Part shown: positions 8,354-18,053 of the stretch, piece by piece
How positions within the stretch are numbered: the first letter of the stretch is position 1
How the letters are laid out: every line of letters begins with the position of its first letter
Origin: Kluyvera sp036759925
Lineage (GTDB): Bacteria > Pseudomonadota > Gammaproteobacteria > Enterobacterales > Enterobacteriaceae
Direction: 5' to 3'
DNA length: 64,000 nt
Assembly (NCBI RefSeq): GCF_036759925.1
Contig: NZ_JAPKIB010000006.1
Span: forward strand, 1 to 64,000
Translations under genes and position numbers: made by a program
Notes under the pieces: model-generated
Database searches by the model: none
The model's input: only the letters and a program-made list of their open reading frames with translations
Told to the model about the DNA's origin: nothing

Positions 8354-8382
8354 TGATAATGCTTAAATGAGTATGATATAGT
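8354..8382 (+). promoter_or_regulatory. Candidate yaeP-rof promoter
   Basis: A good -10, TATAGT (8377-8382), lies 58 bases before the yaeP start codon. Seventeen bases upstream is a poor -35 (TGATAA). Only the -10 is convincing. Confidence 0.35.
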
Positions 8383-8440
8383 CACCTTGCTAAACAGAGA
8401 TTATCTTCATAGGCTTATTGAAGCGCAGACAGGAGGGCAC

Positions 8441-8641
8441 GTGGGCAACTATTGTGAGTTGATTCGTCAACGCTACGCAGAGATTGCGAGCGGTGATTTG
8501 GGGTATATCCCGGATGCGCTAGGTTGTGTACTGAAAGTGTTGAACGATGTTGCGGCGGATAATGCCATTTCCGAATCAATCAGGGAAAAAGCCGCGTATG
8601 CGGCGGCAAACTTACTGGTGAGCGATTATGTCGATGAATGA
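8441..8641 (+). CDS. yaeP: YaeP family protein, function unknown
   Basis: A small acidic protein of 66 residues of the YaeP (UPF0253) family; no function is known to me. The start is the GTG at 8441, directly preceded by a near-perfect AGGAGGG and giving the family N-terminus (M)xxYCELIRxRYAEIASGDLG. The frame opens 54 bases earlier at a TTG, but that extension has no family similarity. The end overlaps rof, so the two small genes are probably co-translated. Confidence 0.9.
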   Translation: MGNYCELIRQRYAEIASGDLGYIPDALGCVLKVLNDVAADNAISESIREKAAYAAANLLVSDYVDE

Positions 8642-8888
8642 TACTTATCAACCCATCAATTGTGATGACTATGACAATCTTGAGCTCGCCTGCCAGCACC
8701 ACCTCGTCCTGTCACTGGAGCTGAAAGACGGCGAAGTGCTGCAAGCAAAGGCTCATGATCTGTTATCGCGTAAGAACGTGGAATATCTGGTCGTCGATAG
8801 CGCGGGTGAACTGCGCGAACTGCGCCTCGACCGTATTACCAGCTTCAGCCACCCCGAAATCGGGACCGTGGTCGTTAGCGAATCATGA
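8628..8888 (+). CDS. rof: Rho-binding antiterminator Rof (YaeO)
   Basis: Rof binds the primary RNA-binding domain of the Rho hexamer and blocks Rho-dependent termination. The 86-residue protein is an Sm-like small beta fold, nearly identical in outline to E. coli Rof (YQPINCDDYDNLELACQHH at its start, SFSHPEIGTVVVSES at its end). Two ATGs compete, at 8628 and 8634. Both overlap the yaeP 3' end and neither has a clear ribosome site apart from coupling. Its stop is one base from the convergent tilS stop, inside the palindrome GAATCATGATTC, with no terminator visible between them. Confidence 0.95.
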   Translation: MSMNDTYQPINCDDYDNLELACQHHLVLSLELKDGEVLQAKAHDLLSRKNVEYLVVDSAGELRELRLDRITSFSHPEIGTVVVSES

Positions 8889-8889
8889 T

Positions 8890-10206
8890 TCAATCACGGG
8901 CGGCGTCGCTGCCCGTTTTATCCCACCTCAGCGCAATGCCCTCACCTGCTTCACACGCCCCATCGACCGTAACAAAGACACCGGCAGCCGCAATAAGCGT
9001 TTCACCATAAAACAGCAGCGGCGTGGTATCGCGCAGCCAGGGCGGCACCCCCAGTTCCTGCCAGATTTTCTTTAGCTTACGGCCACCATGGCGCCCGACA
9101 ATATGCAGCATCCCAGGCGCTTTAAACCGCACGGAAACCGGTTCATCTGCCTGCGGTGAGCGAATGTTGCCTCCGGCGATGCAGTGCAGCTCACCAAGGT
9201 CCCCCGGCAGCACCAGCGGCATCGTGCGGTCAGCCCATTCCAGCACCGATTCCGTTTGCCCCTCCTGCGCCTTCACCCACCACAGCTGCTGCTGATAGCG
9301 GCGAACCTCGAAGTTGCCCAAACGCAGGCAAGGCGTCGCGTCTTCCCGCGCCAGCGCCACCTCCTGCCATACCCGCGCGAGCATCTCACGCGAAGGCATC
9401 GGCGCATCGTGCCACGCCAGCCAGCGGCGCAAAATCGCCGCCCGTTTTGGCGCACTCATTGCCATCATTGGTTCAATGGTCAACGTCCCGGCATCCGTAC
9501 GCAGCCGTGCAAGCTCATCCGCCAGTAGTTCATCCAGCAGCTGTTCCTGTTCACCGCAGAGCGCCGCGCTTCTGGCCGCCGCTTCGGCAAAGTGGGGCCA
9601 GCGGGCATTGAGTAACGGCAGGACGCGCAAACGCAGGAAATTGCGGTCGTAGGCGTCGTCCTGATTGCTCTCATCCTCAATCCACGTCAGCGCATGCGTC
9701 TGTGCCCACTGCAGCAACGCCGCTCGGGTTTCTTGTAGCAACGGGCGAATGAGCTGTGTGTCACCAAACGCCGCATGCGTTGGCATTGCCGAAAGCCCGG
9801 CCGGTCCGCTGCCGCGTTTAAGCGCTAACAATAGGGTTTCACTTTGGTCGTCCAGATGCTGTGCGGTGACCAGCACTTCACCGGGCATAAGCACCTCGCG
9901 AAACGCCTGATAGCGCGCGGTTCTGGCTTCAGCCTCCAGACCAATGCCACTCTGCGCCAGTGTCACCCGCTCCACCACCAGCGGCACCTGCCATTGCGTG
10001 CAGACCTGCTGGCAGTGTTCTACCCAGCTATCGGCGTTCAGGCTAATACCATGGTGAATATGGATTGCACGCAGCGATACCGTTGGCTCCTGCTGTCGCC
10101 AGCAGACCAATTGATGCAACAGCACCGTTGAATCGAGGCCACCGCTGAACGCCACCAGAAACTGGCGGTGCGGTGAGAGTCGTTGCGCGATCGAAGATGA
10201 TGTCAT
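8890..10206 (-). CDS. tilS: tRNA(Ile)-lysidine synthase TilS
   Basis: TilS ligates lysine to C34 of the CAU-anticodon tRNA-Ile, changing both its charging and its decoding to AUA; it is essential in bacteria. The 438-residue protein carries the N-type ATP-pyrophosphatase PP-loop SGGLDS (21-26), HHG in the substrate region, the RNFLRLRVLPLL segment, and the C-terminal domain with GRHGGRKLKKIWQE. The ATG at 10206 was chosen over a TTG 60 bases upstream on family length. Its ribosome site is weak, and a GC-rich hairpin (10231-10249) stands just upstream after yaeR. Confidence 0.95.
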   Translation of the reverse strand: MTSSSIAQRLSPHRQFLVAFSGGLDSTVLLHQLVCWRQQEPTVSLRAIHIHHGISLNADSWVEHCQQVCTQWQVPLVVERVTLAQSGIGLEAEARTARYQAFREVLMPGEVLVTAQHLDDQSETLLLALKRGSGPAGLSAMPTHAAFGDTQLIRPLLQETRAALLQWAQTHALTWIEDESNQDDAYDRNFLRLRVLPLLNARWPHFAEAAARSAALCGEQEQLLDELLADELARLRTDAGTLTIEPMMAMSAPKRAAILRRWLAWHDAPMPSREMLARVWQEVALAREDATPCLRLGNFEVRRYQQQLWWVKAQEGQTESVLEWADRTMPLVLPGDLGELHCIAGGNIRSPQADEPVSVRFKAPGMLHIVGRHGGRKLKKIWQELGVPPWLRDTTPLLFYGETLIAAAGVFVTVDGACEAGEGIALRWDKTGSDAARD

Positions 10207-10269
10207 GGCGGTGTCGTAATGGGAGATATAGCCCGGCACGTTACCGGGCCGGGCGCTCAGTGGCAAGCC

Positions 10270-10659
10270 TTACTGCTGGTATAGCTCCAGCGGCAGACCG
10301 TCTGGATCGTTGAAAAAGGTAAAACGTTTATCGGTAAACGGGTCGATACGGATCTCTTCACAAGCGACACCATGCGCCTCAAGGTGCACCACCGCTGCAT
10401 CAATGTCATCCACGCTGAACGCCAGATGACGCAGGCCGCAGGCTTCCGGGCGGCTTGGACGCGCTGGCGGGAACGGGAAGGAGAACAGCTCAATCACATA
10501 CTGCCCGTTTAGCGCCAGGTCGCCTTTCCATGAATCACGCGCTTCCCGATACGCTTCGCTTTGCAGCGTAAAGCCAAGAATGTCGCAGTAGAAGGACTTA
10601 CTCTTAGCGTAATCGGCCGCAATAATGGCAATGTGATGAATCTGTTTTAGTCCCAACAT
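10270..10659 (-). CDS. yaeR: VOC (glyoxalase/bleomycin-resistance) family protein YaeR
   Basis: A 129-residue single-domain vicinal-oxygen-chelate protein with two beta-alpha-beta-beta-beta modules. Likely metal ligands are the His in IHHIAI (8-9), Glu57 in VIELFSFP, the His in LRHLAFSV (about 78), and the Glu in LPLELYQQ near the C-terminus, the usual VOC pattern. E. coli YaeR has no settled substrate, so only metalloenzyme family membership is claimed. It lies between ldcC and tilS in one orientation and may be transcribed with them. Confidence 0.9.
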   Translation of the reverse strand: MLGLKQIHHIAIIAADYAKSKSFYCDILGFTLQSEAYREARDSWKGDLALNGQYVIELFSFPFPPARPSRPEACGLRHLAFSVDDIDAAVVHLEAHGVACEEIRIDPFTDKRFTFFNDPDGLPLELYQQ

Positions 10660-10721
10660 CGTTTGTCTCCGTTAACCGTTTATCAGCACGTTACTCGTGC
10701 AGGCCGTTATCACGCAACCCC

Positions 10722-12860
10722 TCAATGGTTTTTTAGGACTCTCACACGATAGACGCCATTTTCATCGCGTTTTGCACCGTGAATATCGGTTTCAAAGCCC
10801 GGATAATGTCGCCCAACGGAGCAGAGCATCAGCAGGAAGTCGAGCACCGAACGGCTCTCTTCGGTGATCATCTCACCCGGCATCAGCAGCGGAACTCCCG
10901 GCGGATACGGCAGGATCATATTGGCCGAAACGCGCCCGACCAGATCTTCCAGCGCGACCGTTTCCACCTCGCCTTTGATCTGTTTCTGCCACGCCCGATG
11001 CGGCGTGAGCTTCATCTCCGGCAGCACATCGAACGCACGCAGCATTAAGCGCGGGAGATCGTGCTGGCGAATCAAGCGATGGATCCCCTGCGCCAGATCC
11101 TGAATACGCATATTGCGATAGAAGTCCGGATCTTCGGCGTAGAGATCCGGCAGCATGTTTTTGACCCGCAGGTTAAGATCGTAGGCGCGCTTAAACTCAG
11201 TGAGCCCACGCAGCAGCCCCATCGCACGGGTCTTATCGATCCCGATACTGAACAGGAACAGCAGATTGTACGGCCCGGTTTTTTCCACCACCACGCCGTG
11301 CTCATCAAGGTATTTCGCCACCAGCGCCGCCGGAATACCGTCATCGCTCATGTTGCCTTGTTCATCCATTCCCGGCGTCAGGATCGTCACTTTCACCGGG
11401 TCGAGGAACATATGATCGGCGTCGGCATCGCTAAACCCGTGCCACGTCTCACCCGGTGACACCGGCCAGCACTCCGCTTCATCAATCGCTTCCGGCTGCC
11501 AGATATCAAAGAACCAGCTGTCCGACTCTTCGCGCAGGCGTTGAACCTCTTTACGGAAATGCAGCGCGCGTTCCACCGAGCGATTGATCAGCCTTTTTCC
11601 GGGGTTACCGCGCAGCATGGCCGCCGCTGTCTCTATCGAGGCAACGATCGGGTAGCTCGGCGAGGTGGAGGTGTGCATCATGAAGGCTTCATTGAAGGTG
11701 TCTTCGTCGTAGTCGCCCTTAATGTGGATGAGTGAGGCCTGCGACAGCGCCGCCAGCATCTTGTGGGTGGATTGAGTTTCGAAGAAAACCTTGCCCGGCA
11801 CCCGATCGCCGCTCATGCCGCTTTTGCCCTGATAGATCGGGTGGAAATGGGTATAAGGCACCCAGGCCGAGTCGAAGTGAATCGACGGCACGTCCAGCGT
11901 CTGTTTAATCCAGTTGGTGTTATACAGCAGGCCGTCGTAGGTGGAGTTGGTGATCACCGCGTGCACCGGCCACTCAGCGCCATCGGTGCTGTTCACCTTC
12001 TGCTGCAGGCTATCGCGGGTAAACTCGCGCTTCGGAATGCCGCCAAGAATCCCCAGCGCGTTGCGCGTCGGCTTCAGCCATAGCGGCACAACGTCGTTCA
12101 TCATCAGCAGGTGCGCCAGCGACTTGTGGCAGTTACGGTCAATCAGCAGCGTACTGCCGCTCGGCGCGGCATACATGCCAACGATTTTGTTCGAGGTTGA
12201 GGTACCGTTGGTCACCATATAGCTCTGCTCGGCGCCAAAGGTGCGGGCGATATACTCTTCGGCTTCAAGATGCGGACCGGTGTGATCCAGCAGCGAACCC
12301 AGTTCGGTGACGGAAATCGACACGTCAGCCTTCAGGGTATTCGCACCGAAGAAATCATAGAACAGGCAGCCCACCGGGCTTTTCTGATAGGCCGTCCCGC
12401 CCATATGCCCCGGCGTACAGAAGGTGTACTTACCTTCCGTGACATAGGTAAACAGGGCTTTAGTGAACGGCGGCGTGATGTTATCGAGATACTCATCGGT
12501 GTACTGGCGGATGCGCGTGGCGATATCGTCGGCCTGGCCCAGCGCATATTCAAAGAACCACAGCGCCATGCGCATGTCGTGTGCGCTAACATCCATCGTC
12601 GAGTGATTATTGATAAAAGCGTAGAGCGGCAGATATTCATTAAGCTGATTGATCTCACCGCAGAGATCGACGCTGTATTCGTCCCAGTCAAAAATCACCC
12701 CGCAGATACGCGGGTTGTGTTCGATAAACTTCAGCAGGTCGGCACTGTTCTGTGGCCAGATAATTTTGAAGCCTTGCGCCAGCAGTGCGCCTTCCAGCTC
12801 CTTAATCGGTTCGTCTTTGTAGTAGACGCCGTGCGGGCCCATAATGGCGATAATATTCAT
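10722..12860 (-). CDS. ldcC: Constitutive lysine decarboxylase LdcC
   Basis: This PLP-dependent decarboxylase converts L-lysine to cadaverine and CO2. The 712 residues contain the N-terminal wing domain (1-130), the aminotransferase-fold core with PLP lysine K367 in STHKM, the cofactor-contacting HFDSAWVPY, and the C-terminal domain. The family forms decamers and the inducible paralogue CadA binds ppGpp. Position beside accA, without cadB or cadC nearby, marks it as LdcC rather than CadA. AGGAGG precedes the ATG by 6 bases. The accA terminator lies just upstream. Confidence 0.95.
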   Translation of the reverse strand: MNIIAIMGPHGVYYKDEPIKELEGALLAQGFKIIWPQNSADLLKFIEHNPRICGVIFDWDEYSVDLCGEINQLNEYLPLYAFINNHSTMDVSAHDMRMALWFFEYALGQADDIATRIRQYTDEYLDNITPPFTKALFTYVTEGKYTFCTPGHMGGTAYQKSPVGCLFYDFFGANTLKADVSISVTELGSLLDHTGPHLEAEEYIARTFGAEQSYMVTNGTSTSNKIVGMYAAPSGSTLLIDRNCHKSLAHLLMMNDVVPLWLKPTRNALGILGGIPKREFTRDSLQQKVNSTDGAEWPVHAVITNSTYDGLLYNTNWIKQTLDVPSIHFDSAWVPYTHFHPIYQGKSGMSGDRVPGKVFFETQSTHKMLAALSQASLIHIKGDYDEDTFNEAFMMHTSTSPSYPIVASIETAAAMLRGNPGKRLINRSVERALHFRKEVQRLREESDSWFFDIWQPEAIDEAECWPVSPGETWHGFSDADADHMFLDPVKVTILTPGMDEQGNMSDDGIPAALVAKYLDEHGVVVEKTGPYNLLFLFSIGIDKTRAMGLLRGLTEFKRAYDLNLRVKNMLPDLYAEDPDFYRNMRIQDLAQGIHRLIRQHDLPRLMLRAFDVLPEMKLTPHRAWQKQIKGEVETVALEDLVGRVSANMILPYPPGVPLLMPGEMITEESRSVLDFLLMLCSVGRHYPGFETDIHGAKRDENGVYRVRVLKNH

Positions 12861-12913
12861 GCGTTCCTCCTGGAAATCCTTTACCTATCATAGCGCAGGT
12901 AGAACGCAGACAA

Positions 12914-12944
12914 TAAAAAAGGGCCACAAACTGTGGCCCTTTTC
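12914..12944 (-). terminator. Terminator after accA
   Basis: Stem GGGCCACA/TGTGGCCC (12921-12928/12932-12939) with a 3-base loop. On the minus strand it is followed by a seven-base U-run (complement of 12914-12920), so it ends the leftward accA transcript before ldcC. Confidence 0.88.
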
Positions 12945-12965
12945 AGCAAGGTCTTAACGAAATCG

Positions 12966-13925
12966 TTAGGCGTAGCCGTAGCTCATCAGGCGCTGATAGC
13001 GACGGTTCAGCAGATCTTCTTTGCTCAGTACGTCGAGATCCGCAAGGTCAGCCAGCAGCTGTGCCTTTAGGGATGCCGCCATGACTTCTGGGTTACGGTG
13101 TGCGCCGCCCAGCGGTTCTGGAACGATAGAGTCGATAAGCTTCAGCTCTTTCAGACGCGGTGCAACAATACCCATAGCTTCTGCTGCCAGTGGTGCTTTG
13201 TCGGCGCTCTTCCACAGAATGGACGCACAGCCTTCCGGAGAGATAACGGAATAGGTGCTGTACTGCAGCATATTCACTTTATCGCCCACACCGATAGCCA
13301 GCGCGCCGCCGGAGCCGCCTTCACCAATAACGGTACAGATAACCGGTACGCTCAGACGAGACATCTCACGCAGGTTGCGTGCGATAGCTTCGGACTGACC
13401 GCGTTCTTCCGCGCCCACGCCAGGGTAAGCACCCGGGGTGTCGATGAAGGTGATGATAGGCATGTTGAAGCGCTCTGCCATCTCCATCAGACGCAGGGCT
13501 TTGCGGTAGCCTTCCGGCGCCGGCATGCCGAAGTTACGGCGAATCTTCTCTTTGGTTTCGCGACCTTTCTGATGACCAATGATCATCACCGGACGACCGT
13601 CCAGACGTGCGATACCGCCAACGATAGCTTTATCGTCAGCATAGGCGCGATCGCCCGCCAGTTCGTCAAATTCATCAAACGCCAGGCGGACATAATCCAG
13701 GGTGTACGGGCGCTGCGGATGGCGCGCCAGTTGGGCTACCTGCCATGCGCCGAGATCGGCAAAGATTTTGCGCGTCAGCTCTACGCTTTTTTCACGCAGA
13801 CGATGCACTTCTTCGTCGATATTAATATCCAGTTTCTCATCCTGACGGCTAACCGCAGTCAGAGAATCGATTTTCGCTTCCAGCTCTGCAATCGGCTGTT
13901 CAAAATCAAGGAAATTCAGACTCAT
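12966..13925 (-). CDS. accA: Acetyl-CoA carboxylase carboxyltransferase subunit alpha
   Basis: AccA pairs with AccD to move the carboxyl group from biotinylated AccB to acetyl-CoA, giving malonyl-CoA for fatty acid synthesis. The protein has 319 residues, the same as E. coli. It has a crotonase-type fold with the conserved GGSGGALAIGVGD stretch that builds the oxyanion hole, and HQKGRETKEKIRRNFG. It follows dnaE by 12 bases in the leftward lpx-dnaE-accA run and ends at a strong terminator. Confidence 0.97.
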   Translation of the reverse strand: MSLNFLDFEQPIAELEAKIDSLTAVSRQDEKLDINIDEEVHRLREKSVELTRKIFADLGAWQVAQLARHPQRPYTLDYVRLAFDEFDELAGDRAYADDKAIVGGIARLDGRPVMIIGHQKGRETKEKIRRNFGMPAPEGYRKALRLMEMAERFNMPIITFIDTPGAYPGVGAEERGQSEAIARNLREMSRLSVPVICTVIGEGGSGGALAIGVGDKVNMLQYSTYSVISPEGCASILWKSADKAPLAAEAMGIVAPRLKELKLIDSIVPEPLGGAHRNPEVMAASLKAQLLADLADLDVLSKEDLLNRRYQRLMSYGYA

Positions 13926-13937
13926 AGTATTCCTGTA

Positions 13938-16900
13938 TTAGTCAAACTCCAGTTCCACCTGCTCCGAACCGATGAGGCCACGCAGATCGTTGAGTAAACG
14001 ATCGCTCGGAGAGACACGCCAGGTTGCACCGAAACGCAACCGCGCACGTGCATCCGCCCTCTGATAGTAGAGATGTACTGGAATGGTTCCCGAACGATGG
14101 GGTTCCAGAGACTGACGGAGTCGGTTTAAAAGCTGGTCATCAATTTGCCTGTCCGTCAGCGAGATAGCAAGCCCGCGAGCGTATTTTTCCCGGGCTTCGT
14201 CAATGTCCATCACTTCGCGGGCCATCATTTTAAGGCCGCCGCTGAAGTCATCAAAGCTGACCTGTCCGCTGACGATAAGTATGCGGTCGTTTTCCAGCAG
14301 ATGCTGGTATTTTTCCAGGGCTTCGGTGAATAACATCACCTCTAACCGTCCGGATCGGTCATCCAGGGTACAGATACCGATACGATTACCTCTCTTGGTG
14401 ACCATAACCCTTGAGGCAATCACGAGCCCCGCAGCCGTAGTCACTTTACCACGTTCTGTCGGATGCATGTCTTTCAGGCGATAGCCGCCGACATAGCGCT
14501 CAATTTCTTTGAGATACTGGTTAATCGGGTGACCCGTCAAGTATAAGCCTAACGTTTCCCGCTCACCTTCCAGTACCGTGTGTTCAGGCCAGGGCTGGCA
14601 GTTCGCATAGGACTGCTCGATCTGCTCTGGCTCTTCGGCCAACACGCCGAACATATCCGCCTGACCAATGGCTTCCGCTTTCGCGTGCTGGTCAGCCGCT
14701 TTTAACGCATCGCCCAACGAATTCATCAACGCGGCGCGGTGTGGGCCAAGGCGGTCGAACGCCCCGGACATGATCAATTTTTCTAGCACCCGGCGGTTGA
14801 GCTTTTTGGTATCGGTGCGCGCGCAAAGGTCAAACAGCTCGCGGAAGTAGCCGCCGTTGTTACGCGCTTCGATGATCGCTTCAATGGGGCCTTCACCCAC
14901 GCCCTTAATCGCGCCGATACCATACACGATTTCCCCGTCATGATTAACGTGGAAATGATATAAACCGGAATTGATATCCGGCGGCAGGATTTTTAGCCCC
15001 ATTCGCCAGCATTCATCCACCAGGCCAACCACCTTCTCGGTGTTATCCATATCGGCGGTCATTACCGCTGCCATAAACTCGGCCGGATAGTGCGCCTTCA
15101 GCCACAGCGTCTGATAGGAGACTAAAGCATAAGCAGCGGAGTGCGATTTGTTAAACCCGTAACCGGCGAATTTCTCTACCAGGTCAAAAATTTTCATCGC
15201 CAGTTCGCCATCAACACCGCGACTTTTCGCCCCTTCTTCAAAGGTGCCGCGCTGCTTGGCCATCTCTTCCGGCTTTTTCTTACCCATTGCACGACGCAGC
15301 ATATCCGCGCCGCCGAGAGTGTAGCCGGAAAGCTCCTGGGCAATCTGCATCACCTGTTCCTGGTACAGGATGATGCCATACGTTGGCTCCAGTACCGGCT
15401 TCAGACATTCATGCTGCCACTGCACGTCCGGGTAAGAGATCTCTTCACGCCCGTGTTTACGGTCGATAAAGTTGTCTACCATCCCTGACTGCAGCGGGCC
15501 CGGACGGAACAGGGCCACCAGTGCGATCATATCTTCGAAGCAGTCAGGCTGCAGACGTTTAATCAGGTCTTTCATGCCGCGGGATTCAAGCTGGAAGACC
15601 GCGGTGGTCTCCGAGCGCTGCAGCATATCAAAGCTTTTCTTATCGTCGAGCGGAATGGCCGCGATATCCAGCGGCGGCTCGCCGTTACGCTCACGCCGGG
15701 CGTTGATCATCTCCAGCGCCCAGTTGATGATGGTGAGCGTACGCAGGCCGAGGAAGTCGAACTTCACCAGCCCGGCGTATTCGACGTCGTTCTTATCAAA
15801 CTGGGTAACCGGGTGTAGACCCTGCTCATCGCAGTACAGCGGCGCAAAGTCGGTAATTTTGGTCGGTGCGATAACCACGCCACCGGCGTGTTTACCGGCG
15901 TTTCGGGTGACACCTTCCAGCTTACGCGCCATATCAATCAGCGCGCGAACCTCTTCATCCGCCTCGTAAATTTCCGGCAGCTGCGGTTCAGCTTCAAAAG
16001 CTTTCGCCAGCGTCATTCCCGGATCGGGCGGCACCAGCTTCGAGATACGGTCAACGAAGCCGTACGGGTGGCCCAGAACGCGGCCTACGTCGCGGATAAC
16101 CGCTTTCGCCGCCATAGTACCGAAGGTGATGATCTGCGATACCGCATCACGGCCGTACATCTCCGCCACGTGCTCGATAACCTGGTCACGTTTCTCCATG
16201 CAGAAGTCGACGTCGAAGTCGGGCATTGAGACACGTTCCGGGTTAAGGAAGCGTTCGAACAGCAGGTCAAACTCCAGCGGATCGAGGTCGGTAATTTTCA
16301 GCGCATAGGCCACTAAAGAACCCGCGCCGGAACCACGGCCCGGCCCAACCGGCACGCCGTTATCTTTCGACCACTGGATAAATTCCATCACGATCAGGAA
16401 GTAGCCGGGGAAGCCCATCTGGTTGATAACTTTAAGTTCTATCTCCAGACGTTCATCGTACGGCGGGCGCTTCTCTTCGCGCACTTTCGGATCGGGGAAC
16501 AGAAATGCCAGACGTTCTTCCAGACCTTCCCGTGATTTGACGACGAGGAAGTCCTCGGTGGTCATATCGCCGGTCGGGAACTGCGGCAGGAAGTACTCGC
16601 CCAGACGCACCGTGACGTTACAGCGCTTGGCTATCTCAACGCTGTTTTCCAGCGCTTCTGGGATGTCTGAGAACAGCTCGCACATCTCGTCTTCGCTGCG
16701 CATGTATTGCTGCGCGGAGTAGTTACGCGGACGTTTCGGGTCGTCGAGAGTGAAACCATCGTGAATGGCGACGCGGATTTCGTGCGCATCGAAGTCGCCC
16801 GGCTCAAGGAAGCGCACATCGTTAGTCGCCACTACCGGCAGACCGCGCGTTTCCGCCAGCTCAACCGCCGCATGCAGGTAAGATTCTTCATCCTGACGAC

Positions 16901-17420
16901 CAGTACGAATCAGCTCGAGGAAATAGCAGTTAGGAAAATGTTCTTCATAAAAATCAACGCACTGATCCACTAGCGCCATATTACCGCGCAGCAGGCCGCG
17001 TCCGACGTCGCCCATACGGCCGCCGGAGAGCAAAATCAGCCCCTCTTTCAACTCAACCAGCCAGTCACGATCGATGATCGGACCCGCCGCACCGTAGCCG
17101 CGCTGGTAGGCTTTGGAGATCAGCAGCGTCAGGTTCTGGTAGCCAGTATTATTGGCCGCCAGCACCGTTAAATGGGTAAGTTCGTCGCCAAACAGTTCGC
17201 TCTGAACGTTAAAATCCGCGCCGACGATCGGCTTGATCCCGGCACCGTGGCCCGCTCCGTAGAACTTCACCAGGCCGCACAGGTTAGTAAAATCGGTGAT
17301 CGCCAGCGCAGGCATGCCAAGCGCGGCCGCCTTTTTCACCAGCGGTCCGGTTTTTGCCAGCCCATCGATCATGGAGTAGTCGCTATGCACCCGCAGGTGC
17401 ACGAAACGTGGTTCAGCCAT
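13938..17420 (-). CDS. dnaE: DNA polymerase III subunit alpha
   Basis: DnaE is the replicative polymerase catalytic subunit. Its 1160 residues include an N-terminal PHP domain (about 1-280), the palm with catalytic Asp401 and Asp403 in MPDFDVDF and Asp555 in KFDFLGL (same numbers as E. coli), the fingers, the beta-binding region, an OB fold (about 990-1070) and the tau-binding C-terminus. It sits between rnhB (36 bases upstream) and accA, joining replication to lipid A and fatty acid genes in one transcript, as in E. coli. Confidence 0.98.
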   Translation of the reverse strand: MAEPRFVHLRVHSDYSMIDGLAKTGPLVKKAAALGMPALAITDFTNLCGLVKFYGAGHGAGIKPIVGADFNVQSELFGDELTHLTVLAANNTGYQNLTLLISKAYQRGYGAAGPIIDRDWLVELKEGLILLSGGRMGDVGRGLLRGNMALVDQCVDFYEEHFPNCYFLELIRTGRQDEESYLHAAVELAETRGLPVVATNDVRFLEPGDFDAHEIRVAIHDGFTLDDPKRPRNYSAQQYMRSEDEMCELFSDIPEALENSVEIAKRCNVTVRLGEYFLPQFPTGDMTTEDFLVVKSREGLEERLAFLFPDPKVREEKRPPYDERLEIELKVINQMGFPGYFLIVMEFIQWSKDNGVPVGPGRGSGAGSLVAYALKITDLDPLEFDLLFERFLNPERVSMPDFDVDFCMEKRDQVIEHVAEMYGRDAVSQIITFGTMAAKAVIRDVGRVLGHPYGFVDRISKLVPPDPGMTLAKAFEAEPQLPEIYEADEEVRALIDMARKLEGVTRNAGKHAGGVVIAPTKITDFAPLYCDEQGLHPVTQFDKNDVEYAGLVKFDFLGLRTLTIINWALEMINARRERNGEPPLDIAAIPLDDKKSFDMLQRSETTAVFQLESRGMKDLIKRLQPDCFEDMIALVALFRPGPLQSGMVDNFIDRKHGREEISYPDVQWQHECLKPVLEPTYGIILYQEQVMQIAQELSGYTLGGADMLRRAMGKKKPEEMAKQRGTFEEGAKSRGVDGELAMKIFDLVEKFAGYGFNKSHSAAYALVSYQTLWLKAHYPAEFMAAVMTADMDNTEKVVGLVDECWRMGLKILPPDINSGLYHFHVNHDGEIVYGIGAIKGVGEGPIEAIIEARNNGGYFRELFDLCARTDTKKLNRRVLEKLIMSGAFDRLGPHRAALMNSLGDALKAADQHAKAEAIGQADMFGVLAEEPEQIEQSYANCQPWPEHTVLEGERETLGLYLTGHPINQYLKEIERYVGGYRLKDMHPTERGKVTTAAGLVIASRVMVTKRGNRIGICTLDDRSGRLEVMLFTEALEKYQHLLENDRILIVSGQVSFDDFSGGLKMMAREVMDIDEAREKYARGLAISLTDRQIDDQLLNRLRQSLEPHRSGTIPVHLYYQRADARARLRFGATWRVSPSDRLLNDLRGLIGSEQVELEFD

Positions 17421-17456
17421 CTTTAGATTCCGGTTTACTTATTCACGACACACGAA

Positions 17457-18053
17457 TCAGGACGCAAGTCCCAGTGCACGTTTGACGGGAGCGAAGCTGC
17501 GTCGATGATGCTCGGTAGCGCCATATTGCGCCAGCGCTTCCAGATGGAAGGCGGTTGGATAGCCCTTATGCTGGGCAAAACCGTACTGCGGGAACACTTT
17601 ATCCAGCTCGGTCATTTCGGCGTCTCGCGTCACTTTAGCGAGAATAGACGCGGCGCTGATTTCCGCCACTCGGCTATCGCCTTTCACGACCGCCATCGAC
17701 GGCATTGGCAGCGCCGGGCAGCGGTTGCCGTCGATCAGCACATATTCCGGCGGGATAGCGAGCCCGGCAACGGCGCGCTGCATCGCCAGCATGGTGGCAT
17801 GCAGGATATTCAGTTCGTCGATTTCATGCGGCTCTGCGCGACCAAGGCTCCAGCATAGCGCTTTTTCTTTGATTTCATCAAACAGCGCCAGGCGGCGTTT
17901 TTCGCTCAGCTTTTTGGAGTCGTTCAGGCCAACTATCGGACGCGCAGGGTCGAGGATGACCGCTGCAGTCACCACCGCGCCGATCAGCGGGCCGCGACCC
18001 ACTTCATCCACACCCGCGACTAAATGGGTATGGGGATATTCAAATTCAATCAT
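17457..18053 (-). CDS. rnhB: Ribonuclease HII
   Basis: RNase HII nicks 5' of ribonucleotides embedded in DNA, which starts ribonucleotide excision repair. The 198-residue protein has the catalytic carboxylates Asp16 and Glu17 (GVDEVGRGP), Asp108 (LIDGN) and Asp126 (KGDSRVA). Its ATG overlaps the lpxB stop by 4 bases, so translation is probably coupled to lpxB. Confidence 0.97.
   Translation of the reverse strand: MIEFEYPHTHLVAGVDEVGRGPLIGAVVTAAVILDPARPIVGLNDSKKLSEKRRLALFDEIKEKALCWSLGRAEPHEIDELNILHATMLAMQRAVAGLAIPPEYVLIDGNRCPALPMPSMAVVKGDSRVAEISAASILAKVTRDAEMTELDKVFPQYGFAQHKGYPTAFHLEALAQYGATEHHRRSFAPVKRALGLAS

Noticed and set aside
10231..10249. GCCCGG/CCGGGC hairpin between yaeR and tilS considered as a REP unit or terminator
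   Set aside because: It lacks the REP core and has no U-run; it may only be a local mRNA structure before the tilS start.
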